Shown here one piece after another: positions 52,752 to 62,202 of a stretch of 64,000 nucleotides of DNA (within the stretch, counting starts at the first letter, position 1; the number at the start of each line of letters is the position of its first letter). This DNA is from Lepas anatifera (lineage: Eukaryota > Arthropoda > Thecostraca > Lepadidae). The stretch lies in assembly GCA_034440635.1 (NCBI GenBank), contig JAOTON010000897.1:3651001-3715000 (forward strand), written 5' to 3'. A program made the position numbers and the translations under genes. Under the pieces are notes generated by a model. That model did not search any database. It saw only the letters and a program-made list of their open reading frames with translations, and was not told the origin of the DNA.

Positions 52752-53633
52752 ATTTTCATAAAACGTGACACCCCAATGTGTTGGATTTATTTAGGAAATA
52801 GGAAAGCGTACACTCTTGTAGACACAGGTGCCGACATTTCGATAGTATCACAGGAGTTTTTCGATAAAATCTCATCCAAACATGTATCTGACTTCTCTAA
52901 AAATTGCGCTCCCCTTGAATCTGTTACTGGACATAAACTTAAGAACTTTGGTACAGCTGTTCTTCCAGTTGAAGTTTCCAAATTCTGTCGAAAGTTCAAA
53001 TTTCAAGTTGTCAAAGGTCTAAAACATGCTTGCATCTTAGGTAATGATTTTCTTAGTGAATTCGGCGTCAAATTAGATTTCGGAAAGAAGACTATGAATA
53101 TTCACAATCATGTCGTTCCTCTGCGCCCTCAACACTTGAATTGTCAGTCGATCACCTCCCTGGTAAGGTTACCGGAGAAAACAACCATACCCGCTCAGTC
53201 ATATGTAGAGGTGCCAGCGTATGTAAATCGCGTTCAGTTGATCGATCAGGATTGTGTGATACAACCGTTGAGTAACACTCCATACTTTTGCGACGAACCT
53301 GGCCTCATACTGCTCAACTCAGTGAGTAGACCGAATGAAAAAGGTCACCTACCAGCTGTGATTGTAAACACGACCACACGTGACCACACTCTGCCTTCCA
53401 GACAAGTCATAGGACTTGCTGAAGTGCTTGATGCATCGGAAATCAACGCTGTTCAAGAGAATGAACCAAGTGAATCAAGCGAACCCAGTGAGCAGATTAA
53501 CGTAGCTTCAAAAGTTGAATTGGACCCTGCCATGAAAATTCAGAAAGCGGATCTTTCTCACGTCCCGGAACATCAGAAAAATCTCATTGAGCAACTCATT
53601 GAACGAAATTCAGACTTGTTTGCCAAAAAGTGA
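52752..53633 (+). CDS. pol: aspartic protease and N-terminal Pol
   Basis: The frame is open from just after a TGA at 52749, with an ATG at 52776. YTLVDTGADISIVSQEFF gives the retropepsin active-site DTGA, and CILGNDFLSEFGVKLDF is the second conserved loop. It cleaves Gag and Pol in retroelements. The rest (about residues 100-285) is the linker to RT with an acidic stretch. The frame closes at 53633, and the RT continues in another frame. The switch lies in a five-A run at about 53625-53629, so this may be a mutation, a sequence error or a programmed shift. Confidence 0.88.
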   Translation: MFIKRDTPMCWIYLGNRKAYTLVDTGADISIVSQEFFDKISSKHVSDFSKNCAPLESVTGHKLKNFGTAVLPVEVSKFCRKFKFQVVKGLKHACILGNDFLSEFGVKLDFGKKTMNIHNHVVPLRPQHLNCQSITSLVRLPEKTTIPAQSYVEVPAYVNRVQLIDQDCVIQPLSNTPYFCDEPGLILLNSVSRPNEKGHLPAVIVNTTTRDHTLPSRQVIGLAEVLDASEINAVQENEPSESSEPSEQINVASKVELDPAMKIQKADLSHVPEHQKNLIEQLIERNSDLFAKK

Positions 53634-55197
53634 AACAGATTTAGGCCGTACTGATTTGGTTACAATGAAAATCGACACTGGAGACAATGCTCCAATTAAG
53701 CAACGACCATATCGTCTGCCGTTTAGCCAAAGGCAAATGGTAGAAGACCATATTGAGGAACTACTAAAAGCAGGTGTCATACAACCTAGCCAAAGCCCCT
53801 GGGCTAGTCCCATTGTAATTGTTGACAAAAAGGACGGTGGAAAGCGTTATTGCGTAGATTATAGAAAACTTAACCAAATCACTGTCAAAAATAGTTACCC
53901 ACTGCCACGTATTGATGATATCTTAGCATCGCTTGAAGGATCACAGTACTTCACGTCTCTGGACCTAAAAAGTGGTTATTGGCAAATTGCCATGGCCGAT
54001 CAAGACTCAATTGATAAAACTGCTTTTACATGTTTTTTGGGACTTTATTCCTGGAATATTCTTCCTTTTGGATTAACCAATGCTCCTGCACTATTTTCGG
54101 AACTCATGAACAAAGTTTTGCAAGGCATACAACACAAATTTGCAATCGCGTATATCGATGATGTCATAATATTCTCAAAAACATTCGACGAGCATCTGGA
54201 ACACATTGAGGACGTGTTCAACAGGCTGCGTAAGGCAGGCCTTAAGCTAAAAATGTCAAAATGCGATTTCCTCAAACAGGAAGTGAAATATCTTGGACAT
54301 GTAGTCTCAGCAAGTGGCATTCAGCCAGACAAGTCTAAAGTAGAAGTCATCCGAGATCTCAAAGCACCTACCACAGTCAAAGGAGTACGCTCATTCATTG
54401 GAATGTGTTCTTATTATAGGAGATTTATTCCAAATTTTGCGAAAATTGCAAAGCCTCTGACGGAGTTGACAAAGAAAAATGCGCGTTTCCACTGGACTGA
54501 CCAATGCCAGGAATCATTTGACACTTTGAGAGTAGTTTTGACAGACGCCCCTATTTTGGCTTACCCAGATACCGGAAAACCCTACAAATTGTACACAGAC
54601 GCGTCGAACCATTCAATCGGAGCTGCCCTAGTTCAGGAAACTGATCAAGGTGAACGTGTGATACAATACGTATCACATCAGCTCAACAAATCACAACTCA
54701 ACTGGCCTGTCATAGAAAAAGAAGGATACGCCATCGTGTATGCCGTTCAAAAACTCCGTCCCTACCTTTTCGGTTCAAAATTTACAATCATGACAGATCA
54801 CAAGCCGCTCAAGCATCTCTTCACTGCAGAGATGAGGAATCCCCGAATTCAACGTTGGGCAATTATACTCGACGAATATGGATGTGACATCAAATATGTC
54901 ACGGGTCGACAAAACACTGTGGCCGATAGCCTCTCTAGATTGGAACCGCAGAGAGATGAGCCCATGGATATAAATATCATAGATTCCGACCATGCACCAC
55001 GTGTGAAGTTGGATGCCACAGTTGAATCATGCCCCTCTGATGAAAGTTCAGACCCAAAGCAGAAATTCCAGGAATTTCTGGCGAAGCATCCTGATTTGGA
55101 AACCCTCCAGAGCGAGGACAAAGAAATCCAGAAGATCATAAAAATCTTGCAAGACCCAACGATCCAAATCATAGTGATATTTCTAAACATTATGTAG
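53587..55197 (+). CDS. pol: reverse transcriptase and RNase H
   Basis: 536 residues. RT motifs appear in order: QRPYRLPFSQRQMVEDHIEE, SPWASPIVIVDKKDGGKR, YFTSLDLKSGYWQI (first Asp), LPFGLTNAPALF and AYIDDVIIFS, with catalytic YIDD at about residues 189-192. The Ty3-type RNase H follows with LYTDASNHSIGAAL (Asp338) and FTIMTDHKPLKHLF. This makes cDNA from the element RNA. It overlaps the protease frame by 47 nt. At the 3' end the true frame is lost near 55155, and the last few residues before the stop are out of frame. Integrase continues in another frame. Confidence 0.95.
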   Translation: MSNSLNEIQTCLPKSETDLGRTDLVTMKIDTGDNAPIKQRPYRLPFSQRQMVEDHIEELLKAGVIQPSQSPWASPIVIVDKKDGGKRYCVDYRKLNQITVKNSYPLPRIDDILASLEGSQYFTSLDLKSGYWQIAMADQDSIDKTAFTCFLGLYSWNILPFGLTNAPALFSELMNKVLQGIQHKFAIAYIDDVIIFSKTFDEHLEHIEDVFNRLRKAGLKLKMSKCDFLKQEVKYLGHVVSASGIQPDKSKVEVIRDLKAPTTVKGVRSFIGMCSYYRRFIPNFAKIAKPLTELTKKNARFHWTDQCQESFDTLRVVLTDAPILAYPDTGKPYKLYTDASNHSIGAALVQETDQGERVIQYVSHQLNKSQLNWPVIEKEGYAIVYAVQKLRPYLFGSKFTIMTDHKPLKHLFTAEMRNPRIQRWAIILDEYGCDIKYVTGRQNTVADSLSRLEPQRDEPMDINIIDSDHAPRVKLDATVESCPSDESSDPKQKFQEFLAKHPDLETLQSEDKEIQKIIKILQDPTIQIIVIFLNIM

Positions 55198-55262
55198 TAT
55201 TAGATAGTATACTGTACCGTATTACAGATACTTCTAAATGCACTCCACATCCCGGTCTTCAA

Positions 55263-57017
55263 TTGTGCATCCCCAAATTTCTGCAGAAGCCGTTAGTTGA
55301 AGAAATTCATTCAGGTTATTTTGGAGGTCATCTAGGCATTGACAAAACGTATGATAAACTTCGATCTCGTTATTATTGGTCTGGTATGTATCGTGACGTA
55401 GTGAATCATTTGAAAATTTGTGTAGCGTGTAATATGCGGAAACTCAAAAAGCAACGCCCACCCCTTCAGGAAATGCAAATCCCGAAATATCCATTCGAGA
55501 TGATAGCCATCGATACTTGTGGTCCATTCCCTCAAAGCTACAATGGAGATCGTTTTATTATCAATATAGTTGACTTATTTTCAGGTTCGCCCGAATCATT
55601 CGCTACTGATTCCAAAAGCGCAGAAACAGTCGCTCAAATACTCATCGAACACATTATTCCTAGACACGCATGCCCACGTGTCATCGTTTCGGACAATGGA
55701 ACAGAATTTTGTAACGTAGTAATAGAACAAATTTCAGCCTTCTTTAATATCAAACACATTCGGACTTTAGTATATCACCCGCAGTCAAACGGACGTTGTG
55801 AAAGGTACCATCGCGTTCAAAATGATATGTTAGCAAAGTTAGTAGGCAAAAACCAACGCGACTGGGATACAAAGTTACCATCAATACTTTCGGCCTATCG
55901 TACAGCCAAAAACGAAACAACTAAGCATAGTCCATTCTACATTGTACATGGTCGTGACCCTGTTCTCCCAATGGACACTTTGCTTTCACCCAAGTACAGG
56001 TATCAAGGTGAGGATTACGTTCCCACTATGTTAGAAAATATTAGCCGCGCGTATCATGAAGTTAGACATAATCTGGCTCTCGGACACGAGAAAAATAAAT
56101 TATACTACGATCGCAAGTCGAAACCCATCAAGTTCAAAATTGGCGACATGGTATACTTTCGAGATCCATCTACTGCCCCTGGTTCAACCACTAAATTGAC
56201 TTCTCATTGGCGCCCATACTATCGTATCGTAAAAGCGCTTAGCGATGTAACATTTGTAATCAAGCATCAACTAGAAGGTGGTACAAAAACTGTAAACGCT
56301 CAGAACCTGAGAATAGCAGATCCCAATACACCGTGGTGTAACATTTCGAACGAACCGACCCACATTAATCAAAAGTATGAGGAGAAATCAAAATCTCAGA
56401 TCCCCGTTAGAGTTCAGCCACCACGTAGTTCGAAATTCTCTTATGATGATGATATGGATACAATTCCAGTGCCATTTAGGATTTCAGAACCCGCATCACC
56501 TGATCCTCAGTTTAGTACTAGGTCTGGCCGATCAAAATCTGATGTAACCTCTGAAGATGAGGATAACATTCCACTTTCTCGGTTGGCAAAAAGAATGCAT
56601 AACCCCACCTCAGATGAAGAAGATGACATTCCATTAGCAAAATTAGCTAAGCAACTTCAGGATAAAAAGGAACAAGCTTCAAAACGTAACGTAGAATCGC
56701 CGTTACCTGATGCCAAACGTGCCTATGAATCAATGGACTCGGATCTTAATCCAAACGCAGAAGAATATGTGCCGGTCAAGCGTGACCGAGAGATATATTC
56801 GGAAGATTCAGAAGACGATAGTCCCCCTGATAAAGTCATCGCTGCAGATGACTCGTCTGATTCTGACATATCAGACATTGATGTAAATACTGTAAATATT
56901 AATGCAGATAAAGTGAAGCTGAGCTCCCCGCTGAATAAGTCAGTGGATGGCAATGTGTTAATTAGTCAACAAAAGGTTGACATGTTTATGCAAATGGCTG
57001 CCATGTTATTAAAGTAA
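55263..57017 (+). CDS. pol: integrase with long acidic C-terminal tail
   Basis: 584 residues. The zinc-binding H-H-C-C domain spans about residues 14-60 (HSGYFGGHLGIDK, CVACNMRK). The catalytic DD35E is Asp84 (AIDTCGPF), Asp144 (VSDNGTEF) and Glu180 (GRCERYHR). A GPF/Y-like region at about 290-350 follows. The C-terminal 230 residues are a disordered Ser/Asp/Glu-rich tail with two near-repeats (EDEDNIPLSRLAKR and DEEDDIPLAKLAKQ at about 428-470). No chromodomain is seen. The homologous frame is open upstream of 55263 to about 55155, so the ATG-like start is not the natural one. Confidence 0.93.
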   Translation: MCIPKFLQKPLVEEIHSGYFGGHLGIDKTYDKLRSRYYWSGMYRDVVNHLKICVACNMRKLKKQRPPLQEMQIPKYPFEMIAIDTCGPFPQSYNGDRFIINIVDLFSGSPESFATDSKSAETVAQILIEHIIPRHACPRVIVSDNGTEFCNVVIEQISAFFNIKHIRTLVYHPQSNGRCERYHRVQNDMLAKLVGKNQRDWDTKLPSILSAYRTAKNETTKHSPFYIVHGRDPVLPMDTLLSPKYRYQGEDYVPTMLENISRAYHEVRHNLALGHEKNKLYYDRKSKPIKFKIGDMVYFRDPSTAPGSTTKLTSHWRPYYRIVKALSDVTFVIKHQLEGGTKTVNAQNLRIADPNTPWCNISNEPTHINQKYEEKSKSQIPVRVQPPRSSKFSYDDDMDTIPVPFRISEPASPDPQFSTRSGRSKSDVTSEDEDNIPLSRLAKRMHNPTSDEEDDIPLAKLAKQLQDKKEQASKRNVESPLPDAKRAYESMDSDLNPNAEEYVPVKRDREIYSEDSEDDSPPDKVIAADDSSDSDISDIDVNTVNINADKVKLSSPLNKSVDGNVLISQQKVDMFMQMAAMLLK

Positions 57018-57300
57018 GTAGCGAGTAAAACGTAGATGATCATGTCCTTCACTTGCGAGTGAAATGTGAGCTTAAATGGATAAATTGGACACTTGATAGA
57101 CATGGAGGATACAGATGCCTTGACAAGATGTCAAATGTGTTTGGATAACGAGACATATGGTCCGTATGGCCATACCCAAGGGTATTTTAGAATATGAGTT
57201 GACAGAGGTCACTCAGTCATTTATGCTGTTGATAAGATGTCAACTGTTTAGGTTAAGTTGTTCAGAATGTAAATACTTGTTTCTGTGTGTTCCAGGAACA

Positions 57301-58371
57301 ATGTGGATTCAACAGTTACTAACTGTCCTTGTCATACTAACATGTCTCTCCCAAACCATATCGAACGTTATATTTTTGCCAAAAGGACCAATGTATGCAT
57401 CATATGATCATTGGATCATTCATATTCCAGTCAAAACCGATGACTTTCGAAACATGATCAAAACCATGGACCAACACGTAACATTGTTCACAGATACATT
57501 TCACGGAATATTAGGTAAACATGAAGCTGCACTTCACTCTGATCGATTGAAAATCTTAACTTCCCGCTTAGAAAAAGAGAAATTCCACCTAACTAGTGAA
57601 ATGACTAAGATAAAGGAAATCTTGGATCATATGGAAAAGCCGAACAGTCACCGTTCAAAACGAGCCATTCTTCCCTTTGTTGGAAATATTTTAAGTACTC
57701 TTTTTGGAACCGCAACCACTAGCGATGTCAAAGACATTGCCCGACGCATTCACCATATGGAAAATCATCAGAAGAGCCTGATTCATATAATGGATGAAAA
57801 TGTTAGCATTTTAAATCAGACTAGCCTTGATGTGAAATCGAATAGAAAAGCTATTAACAAACTGACAGCTTTTACCAAAACCTTTGAAGACAAATTGCGA
57901 CATCTAACCGAAGTCTTTTTGAATGATATCATGGAATATTACCAAATATCAGATGATATGGAAGAAACCTTTGGAACTCTGTTACTATCATTTCAGGACT
58001 TTCGAAATTCTCTATCGGATCTAGAACTGCATTCAAGTTTAGCTCAACATGGTATTCTCCCCAGATCATTCTTGAAGCCCGCTCAGTTCAGAACAACTTT
58101 GGAAAATATTCATATGATTCTTCCAAATGGAATCGCTTTACCATTCCGACCCGAACAAATTGATATGTTTTATCTGATTAGCCATGCGTCAGTATCTCGA
58201 CTGGACAACGGATTCTCAGTCAATGTTTTTATCCCTCTCATTCACGTTCGTGATAGATTTCAAGTCTATGAAGTTTTGAACTTACCATCCTCCAAAACCA
58301 TTGCTCAAAAACAACTACATAGCTCAATATGCAATAGAGAACTACGAGTATATCGCACTGTCGGAAGATAA
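57301..58371 (+). pseudogene. env: env-like fusion glycoprotein, 5' part
   Basis: The ATG at 57301 follows a splice-acceptor-like ttccag at 57291-57296, suggesting a spliced env mRNA. The longer frame from 57157 is less likely. A hydrophobic signal peptide covers residues 1-20. A furin-type cleavage site (RSKR) is followed by a Gly/Ala/Phe-rich segment like a fusion peptide, then a coiled-coil-like heptad region. This architecture is that of the errantivirus Env / baculovirus F-type glycoproteins, which mediate membrane fusion. The frame is broken in an A-run near 58306-58311 and continues in another frame, so no full-length Env is encoded as assembled. Confidence 0.82.
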
Positions 58372-59158
58372 TTTGAAATATATGGCTCTCGACAAAACTG
58401 AAGTGGAAACATTCATTAACAATGATTTACCATTCTGCCCCATACAAAAGCCGCTAGAGATAGTTTTAAAATCAGACAAATGCCTTCCAGCCCTCTTGAC
58501 TAGAAATGAAGAGTACATGAAAAAGAACTGTGATAAAATTATTACTGTAAAACAGAATGCTCACCCTCAGGCTAAATATCTAGGAAACGGACATTGGATT
58601 ATAGTAACTACTGAACCATTGGATATATCTGTTAGATGTAAAAATAAGACAAATTCCGATCAATCTAAACGGCTCGTCGAAACCATCAATCATTTTCAAT
58701 TGGACATAGGTTGCTCTGCTCACACTAAGTATTTTAACCTCCCCTTGTTCTTACGGCTCGACTCAGTTATCACACTCCCGGCCATTGTTCAGGACAACCC
58801 TGCGACCCACGATGTGTGGCGCAACATTCTCACTGACATTGGAAATAACACCGACTCGTTGCCCCATGCTATTGAACAGCTTCCTGCTGTCTCAGACAAA
58901 TCTTTCCGTTTTAGTCAGCTTCGTGCTCAACTTACCCGACTAGAAGCTGACCACCTGACTCCAGGCCCGGTCATCATAACGTTACCCATTGTTCTGTTGA
59001 TCATCTTTTCGATTGTCATCTGGTTCACAGTAAAACGTAGGCAACAACGTAAGCAAAAGCAACAGGATCCTATTCAGCTCCCTCCAAACCCTGCACCTCC
59101 CGTTGCAGCGGAACAGGACTCAGCAGTCCTCCCAACGACCTGCCTGCCCCTGGTATAA
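58301..59158 (+). pseudogene. env: env-like fusion glycoprotein, 3' part with membrane anchor
   Basis: This is the continuation of Env in another frame (overlap 58301-58371). It has cysteines at several positions, N-glycosylation-like sites, and a C-terminal transmembrane segment (ITLPIVLLIIFSIVIW at about residues 229-245). A short basic cytoplasmic tail and a Pro-rich end follow. The nominal start is not a natural one. Together the two parts have the size and layout of an errantivirus-like Env. Confidence 0.8.
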
Positions 59159-59208
59159 GAAAGGCCAGCGTCGTCCCAACCACAAGTAGTCACTCGAGCC
59201 CAACCAAA

Positions 59209-59694
59209 ATGGAAGCATCGGTGACTCTACCACCTATCCAGATAATCGCGGACCATCACTTCGACGGAGAAATTCAATGGCTATTTTGCAAGTTTCTGGG
59301 ACATCCCCTCTCCTGTGGGATGTGGATTAACCAGCAATTCCTGCCCTTTGGCATGGTTTGTCAGTACTGGGCAACCCATGGCCAAGTGGCTCAAGAACCA
59401 GTTCTCCCTGTCTGCCTGACAGCGCAGCCGACTATGGAACCAGAACGACCAAACCAACCTTCGGAACCAGAACCACCAAATCAACCTTCGGAACCAGAAC
59501 AACAAAATTCTGAAACCGACTCCCTAGTCAACGCGTCTACCGAAGCCTTAGCGACATCGAGCACGGCCCAGTCACCACTCTTCGGTGACTTTGAGATCGA
59601 CTCAGATCCTGAGATAGCTCGTCTACTCCACGAGGCGCTACAAGTGATACAGTCGCCTCCAATCATAATAAGCTATCTTCAGAACAATGCATAA
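59209..59694 (+). CDS. accessory ORF of unknown function between env and 3' LTR
   Basis: 161 residues from an ATG at 59209, in a different frame from the preceding env part and starting 50 bp after its stop. I do not recognise it. The N-terminal third is compact and mixed hydrophobic (IQWLFCKFLGHPLSCGMWIN), with Cys at several positions. The middle has PNQPSEPEP-type repeats and is acidic. The C-terminus is Asp/Glu-rich followed by a hydrophobic helix-like stretch. There is no signal peptide or transmembrane segment. It lies where retroviruses keep accessory genes. Translation is unproven, but the frame is intact in an element whose other ORFs are broken. Confidence 0.55.
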   Translation: MEASVTLPPIQIIADHHFDGEIQWLFCKFLGHPLSCGMWINQQFLPFGMVCQYWATHGQVAQEPVLPVCLTAQPTMEPERPNQPSEPEPPNQPSEPEQQNSETDSLVNASTEALATSSTAQSPLFGDFEIDSDPEIARLLHEALQVIQSPPIIISYLQNNA

Positions 59695-60331
59695 GTGTTT
59701 CTGTCTATCGTTATCTGTATGTCATCATGTTTATGTTTATGTTGAACAATATATAATCTGTTAGGTTATTTGAGCTTTTGTAATGGCATTGGAACGGACG
59801 AGAAAGATTATGAGCAGTAAAGTAAGACGAAAATTTTGAAGCGAGTGTCAAAATTTCATCTAAAGGGCCTCGCGCTGTGATGTAATAAAGATTCTTTTCC
59901 GGTTCTTAATTACTTCATTTTTTCACAATTACCAACAATTATATTGGACATAATAATTGTCTCATCCGTATCCATTGCCTAGCAACACTAGGTTGTGTGA
60001 CCAGTTCGTTGCGCCCGCTTTTAATGCACCTTTTAGTCTTATCTGGCGGCCTCTTTGTGTCTAATGGACGTCCGCCCTGTGATCTGCCGCCTTCCATTAG
60101 GATGCATTATCCCACCCGATGGTACAGTTGAACTCTGGTATGGACCGTGTGAAACCATTAGCGTTATCTCAACGTACCCTTTAATGTTAACCGACCGACG
60201 TATTTTTTCACCCGATGTTACTAGATGAACTCAAGTATGAACCCAGTCATGCGCCCTAAAATGCATTAGCCTTATCTCGATGTACCCTTTCATGTAAGCG
60301 GCCACTTCTTTGAAATCCACCGTCTTCGTGG

Positions 60332-60339
60332 TATATAAA
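60332..60339 (+). promoter_or_regulatory. TATA box of the LTR promoter
   Basis: TATATAAA in the LTR. Transcription would start about 25-30 bp downstream, at gcccctaaaaagctcagt. In the 5' LTR that spot is where the LINE inserted. Confidence 0.6.
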
Positions 60340-60522
60340 CCCGCTGTTCTGCCCCTAAAAAGCTCAGTGATACAGAAGACTTCAGTGTGACAACATCTCG
60401 CGAGTGCTACGGGAAGACTCTGCCAGTGCTATGTGACGACAGTGGTGCAAAGGTGCTGACCGGATAGAGTGTTGGAACTGGTGCTGAGTTACGGCCTGTT
60501 CACAACGCCAGGCTAAACGTGG

Positions 60523-60528
60523 AATAAA
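60523..60528 (+). terminator. LTR polyadenylation signal AATAAA
   Basis: AATAAA about 165 bp after the presumed start of R. The 5' LTR counterpart is at 50415-50420. Confidence 0.55.
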
Positions 60529-60639
60529 TTGGACTTAGGCAAAAGTCTCTTCATCGCTCCACGACGAGGTCCTAACCGCTACGCTGCAACGACTCACAGC
60601 CACACCAAAGAGCCCATCTTGGTGACATATGATTCTCCA

Positions 60640-62200
60640 TTGCGTCGCAGGTACCACAGGTACCCGCGTTCCAATAGGCATTTAATTTTGTGTGTCCATT
60701 TCTGAGTCTGGTTAGAATAACCTCGCGCCGGCGACTCTTTTGGTTTGAACTGGGCCAGTAGCCGATGTTAGGCTTGATATAGAATAGGTGGGCGCTGTGG
60801 TTTGTAGTCCAGTTATGTTGAATTTGCTTCCGGATGGTGTCCTGGAGGAGAGCTTTGCTATCGTCTCCAGACCACGTTAAGGGTGCGATCTCTCTAAGTT
60901 CTAGGGACTTTTTTGCCTGCTCATCGGCCTTCTCATTTCCTTGAATTTTGCAGTGGCCCGGGATCCAAAGAAGGACATCAGGGGTATCATCGATACCTTT
61001 CTGAATATCTGCTATAACGTGGTGGTTGGGGTTGACTACGTTACTGACGGCCTGCAGGACAGATTTAGAGTCTGAACAGATGACGGCTGAGTTGATATTT
61101 TGGGTTCTGATTATGGCTAATGCATTTAGGATGGCAACAGCTTCGGCTGTGAAGATGGAGCAGTTGTCCGGAAGTCTTTTCTGAAGGCAAATGTTTTGCC
61201 CCCAGATGCCGAGGCCTACTTTTTCGCCTATTTTGGAGCCGTCTGTAAATATAAAGGTCTTGTCCGCGTTACAAGATCGGAACTCTAGGAATTTTTGGGA
61301 GACTTCTTCCTCTGAGAAGTCCGTTTTACGGGAAGTGAAAAGAAATTCCACTTTGGGCTCTTTTCGAGTCCAGAAGCGGGAGAGTGGGGGTTTGCCTATT
61401 GTCGCTGGCAGTGCAAGATTTAGGCTTTCCAGGGTTTTCGCTACTCTGTGCTTAAATGGGGGCCACTTCTGTAGAGTGGCTTTATTTGCTCGTCTGGGAT
61501 GGGCAAAACATTGTTTTGCCGGGTGATTTTCGGTGGATTGAACCTTGATGTAGTATGAAATAAGCTGGGCGTCGCGTCTTGTATGTAGTGGGCACAGCCC
61601 GCTATCAGTTAGCAGGCTGGTGATGGGGGATTCTCCGAGCGCGCCTGTGGCTGCCCGGATACTGGCGTTTTGGACTCGCTCTAGCTTTAATTTATTGGTC
61701 TTGTTCGTCGAGTAAAAAACGAACGAATTATATTCGAGAATGGACCGAATCAGGGACTTGTAGAGCATAAGCAGGGTCTTTCGATCCCCGCCATACTCTG
61801 TGCCGCCGAGCATGCGGAGAATGTTGACTCGCTTTTGACAGCTAGAGACGACTTTGGTGATGTGCTCATTGAAACTCAATCGGGAATCTAGGGTGACGCC
61901 CAAGAATTTGAAGCTATTGGTGCATTCAATAGGTTTACCCGAGATTTGGAGCCGTGGAGGGTCGTGTCTGGAATGCGCTCTGGCAAAGACAACGACTGAT
62001 GATTTTTCCGCCGAGAGAGATAGACCCATTAAACTACACCAATTATTGATGTCGTTTAGGCTATCCTGCAACTGCGTAGTTGCGTGTTGGAATTCTGGTT
62101 CGTTATACCGCCTGGTATCGATTGCAGTGGTTTTCCAAATGGCGACTTCGTCCGCAAAGAGGGGAGTAATTTATTCCAGGCGGTAGCTTTTTGGCGAAGA
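60640..62200 (-). pseudogene. I-like LINE ORF2, middle part: RT end and RNase H
   Basis: A second frame (60640-62071) gives the RT thumb and RNase H with FIFTDGSKIGEK, FTAEAVAIL, ICSDSKSV and GHCKIQGNEKAD. It is nearly identical to 47670-49240. It is separated from the endonuclease/RT part by the six-G run and by a four-G run at 62161-62164 (three in the other copy). It ends at 60631, where the Gypsy element interrupts the codons of the C-terminal finger. The remaining codons are at 46960-47142. Confidence 0.9.
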
Positions 62201-62202
62201 GA

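Larger units (their letters stand above)
47143..60630 (+). mobile_element. Ty3/Gypsy env-bearing LTR retrotransposon (errantivirus-like), nested
   Basis: The order is 5' LTR, PBS, leader, gag, protease, RT/RNase H, integrase, env, accessory ORF, 3' LTR. It inserted into the minus-strand LINE: the LINE sequence resumes at 60631 where it stopped at 47142. A shared GAT at both borders is the only visible target duplication. The LTRs differ at two positions by eye, so it is young. No strong polypurine tract is seen before 59881. Several ORFs are broken, so this copy is probably not autonomous as assembled. Confidence 0.92.
59881..60630 (+). repeat. 3' LTR of the Gypsy-type element
   Basis: The 750-bp copy begins TGTAATAAAG and ends ggtgacatat. 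By eye it differs from the 5' LTR only at a C/T near 59919 and a C/T near 60207. It carries TATATAAA at 60332-60339 and AATAAA at 60523-60528, so U3-R-U5 organisation can be read. Confidence 0.95.
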
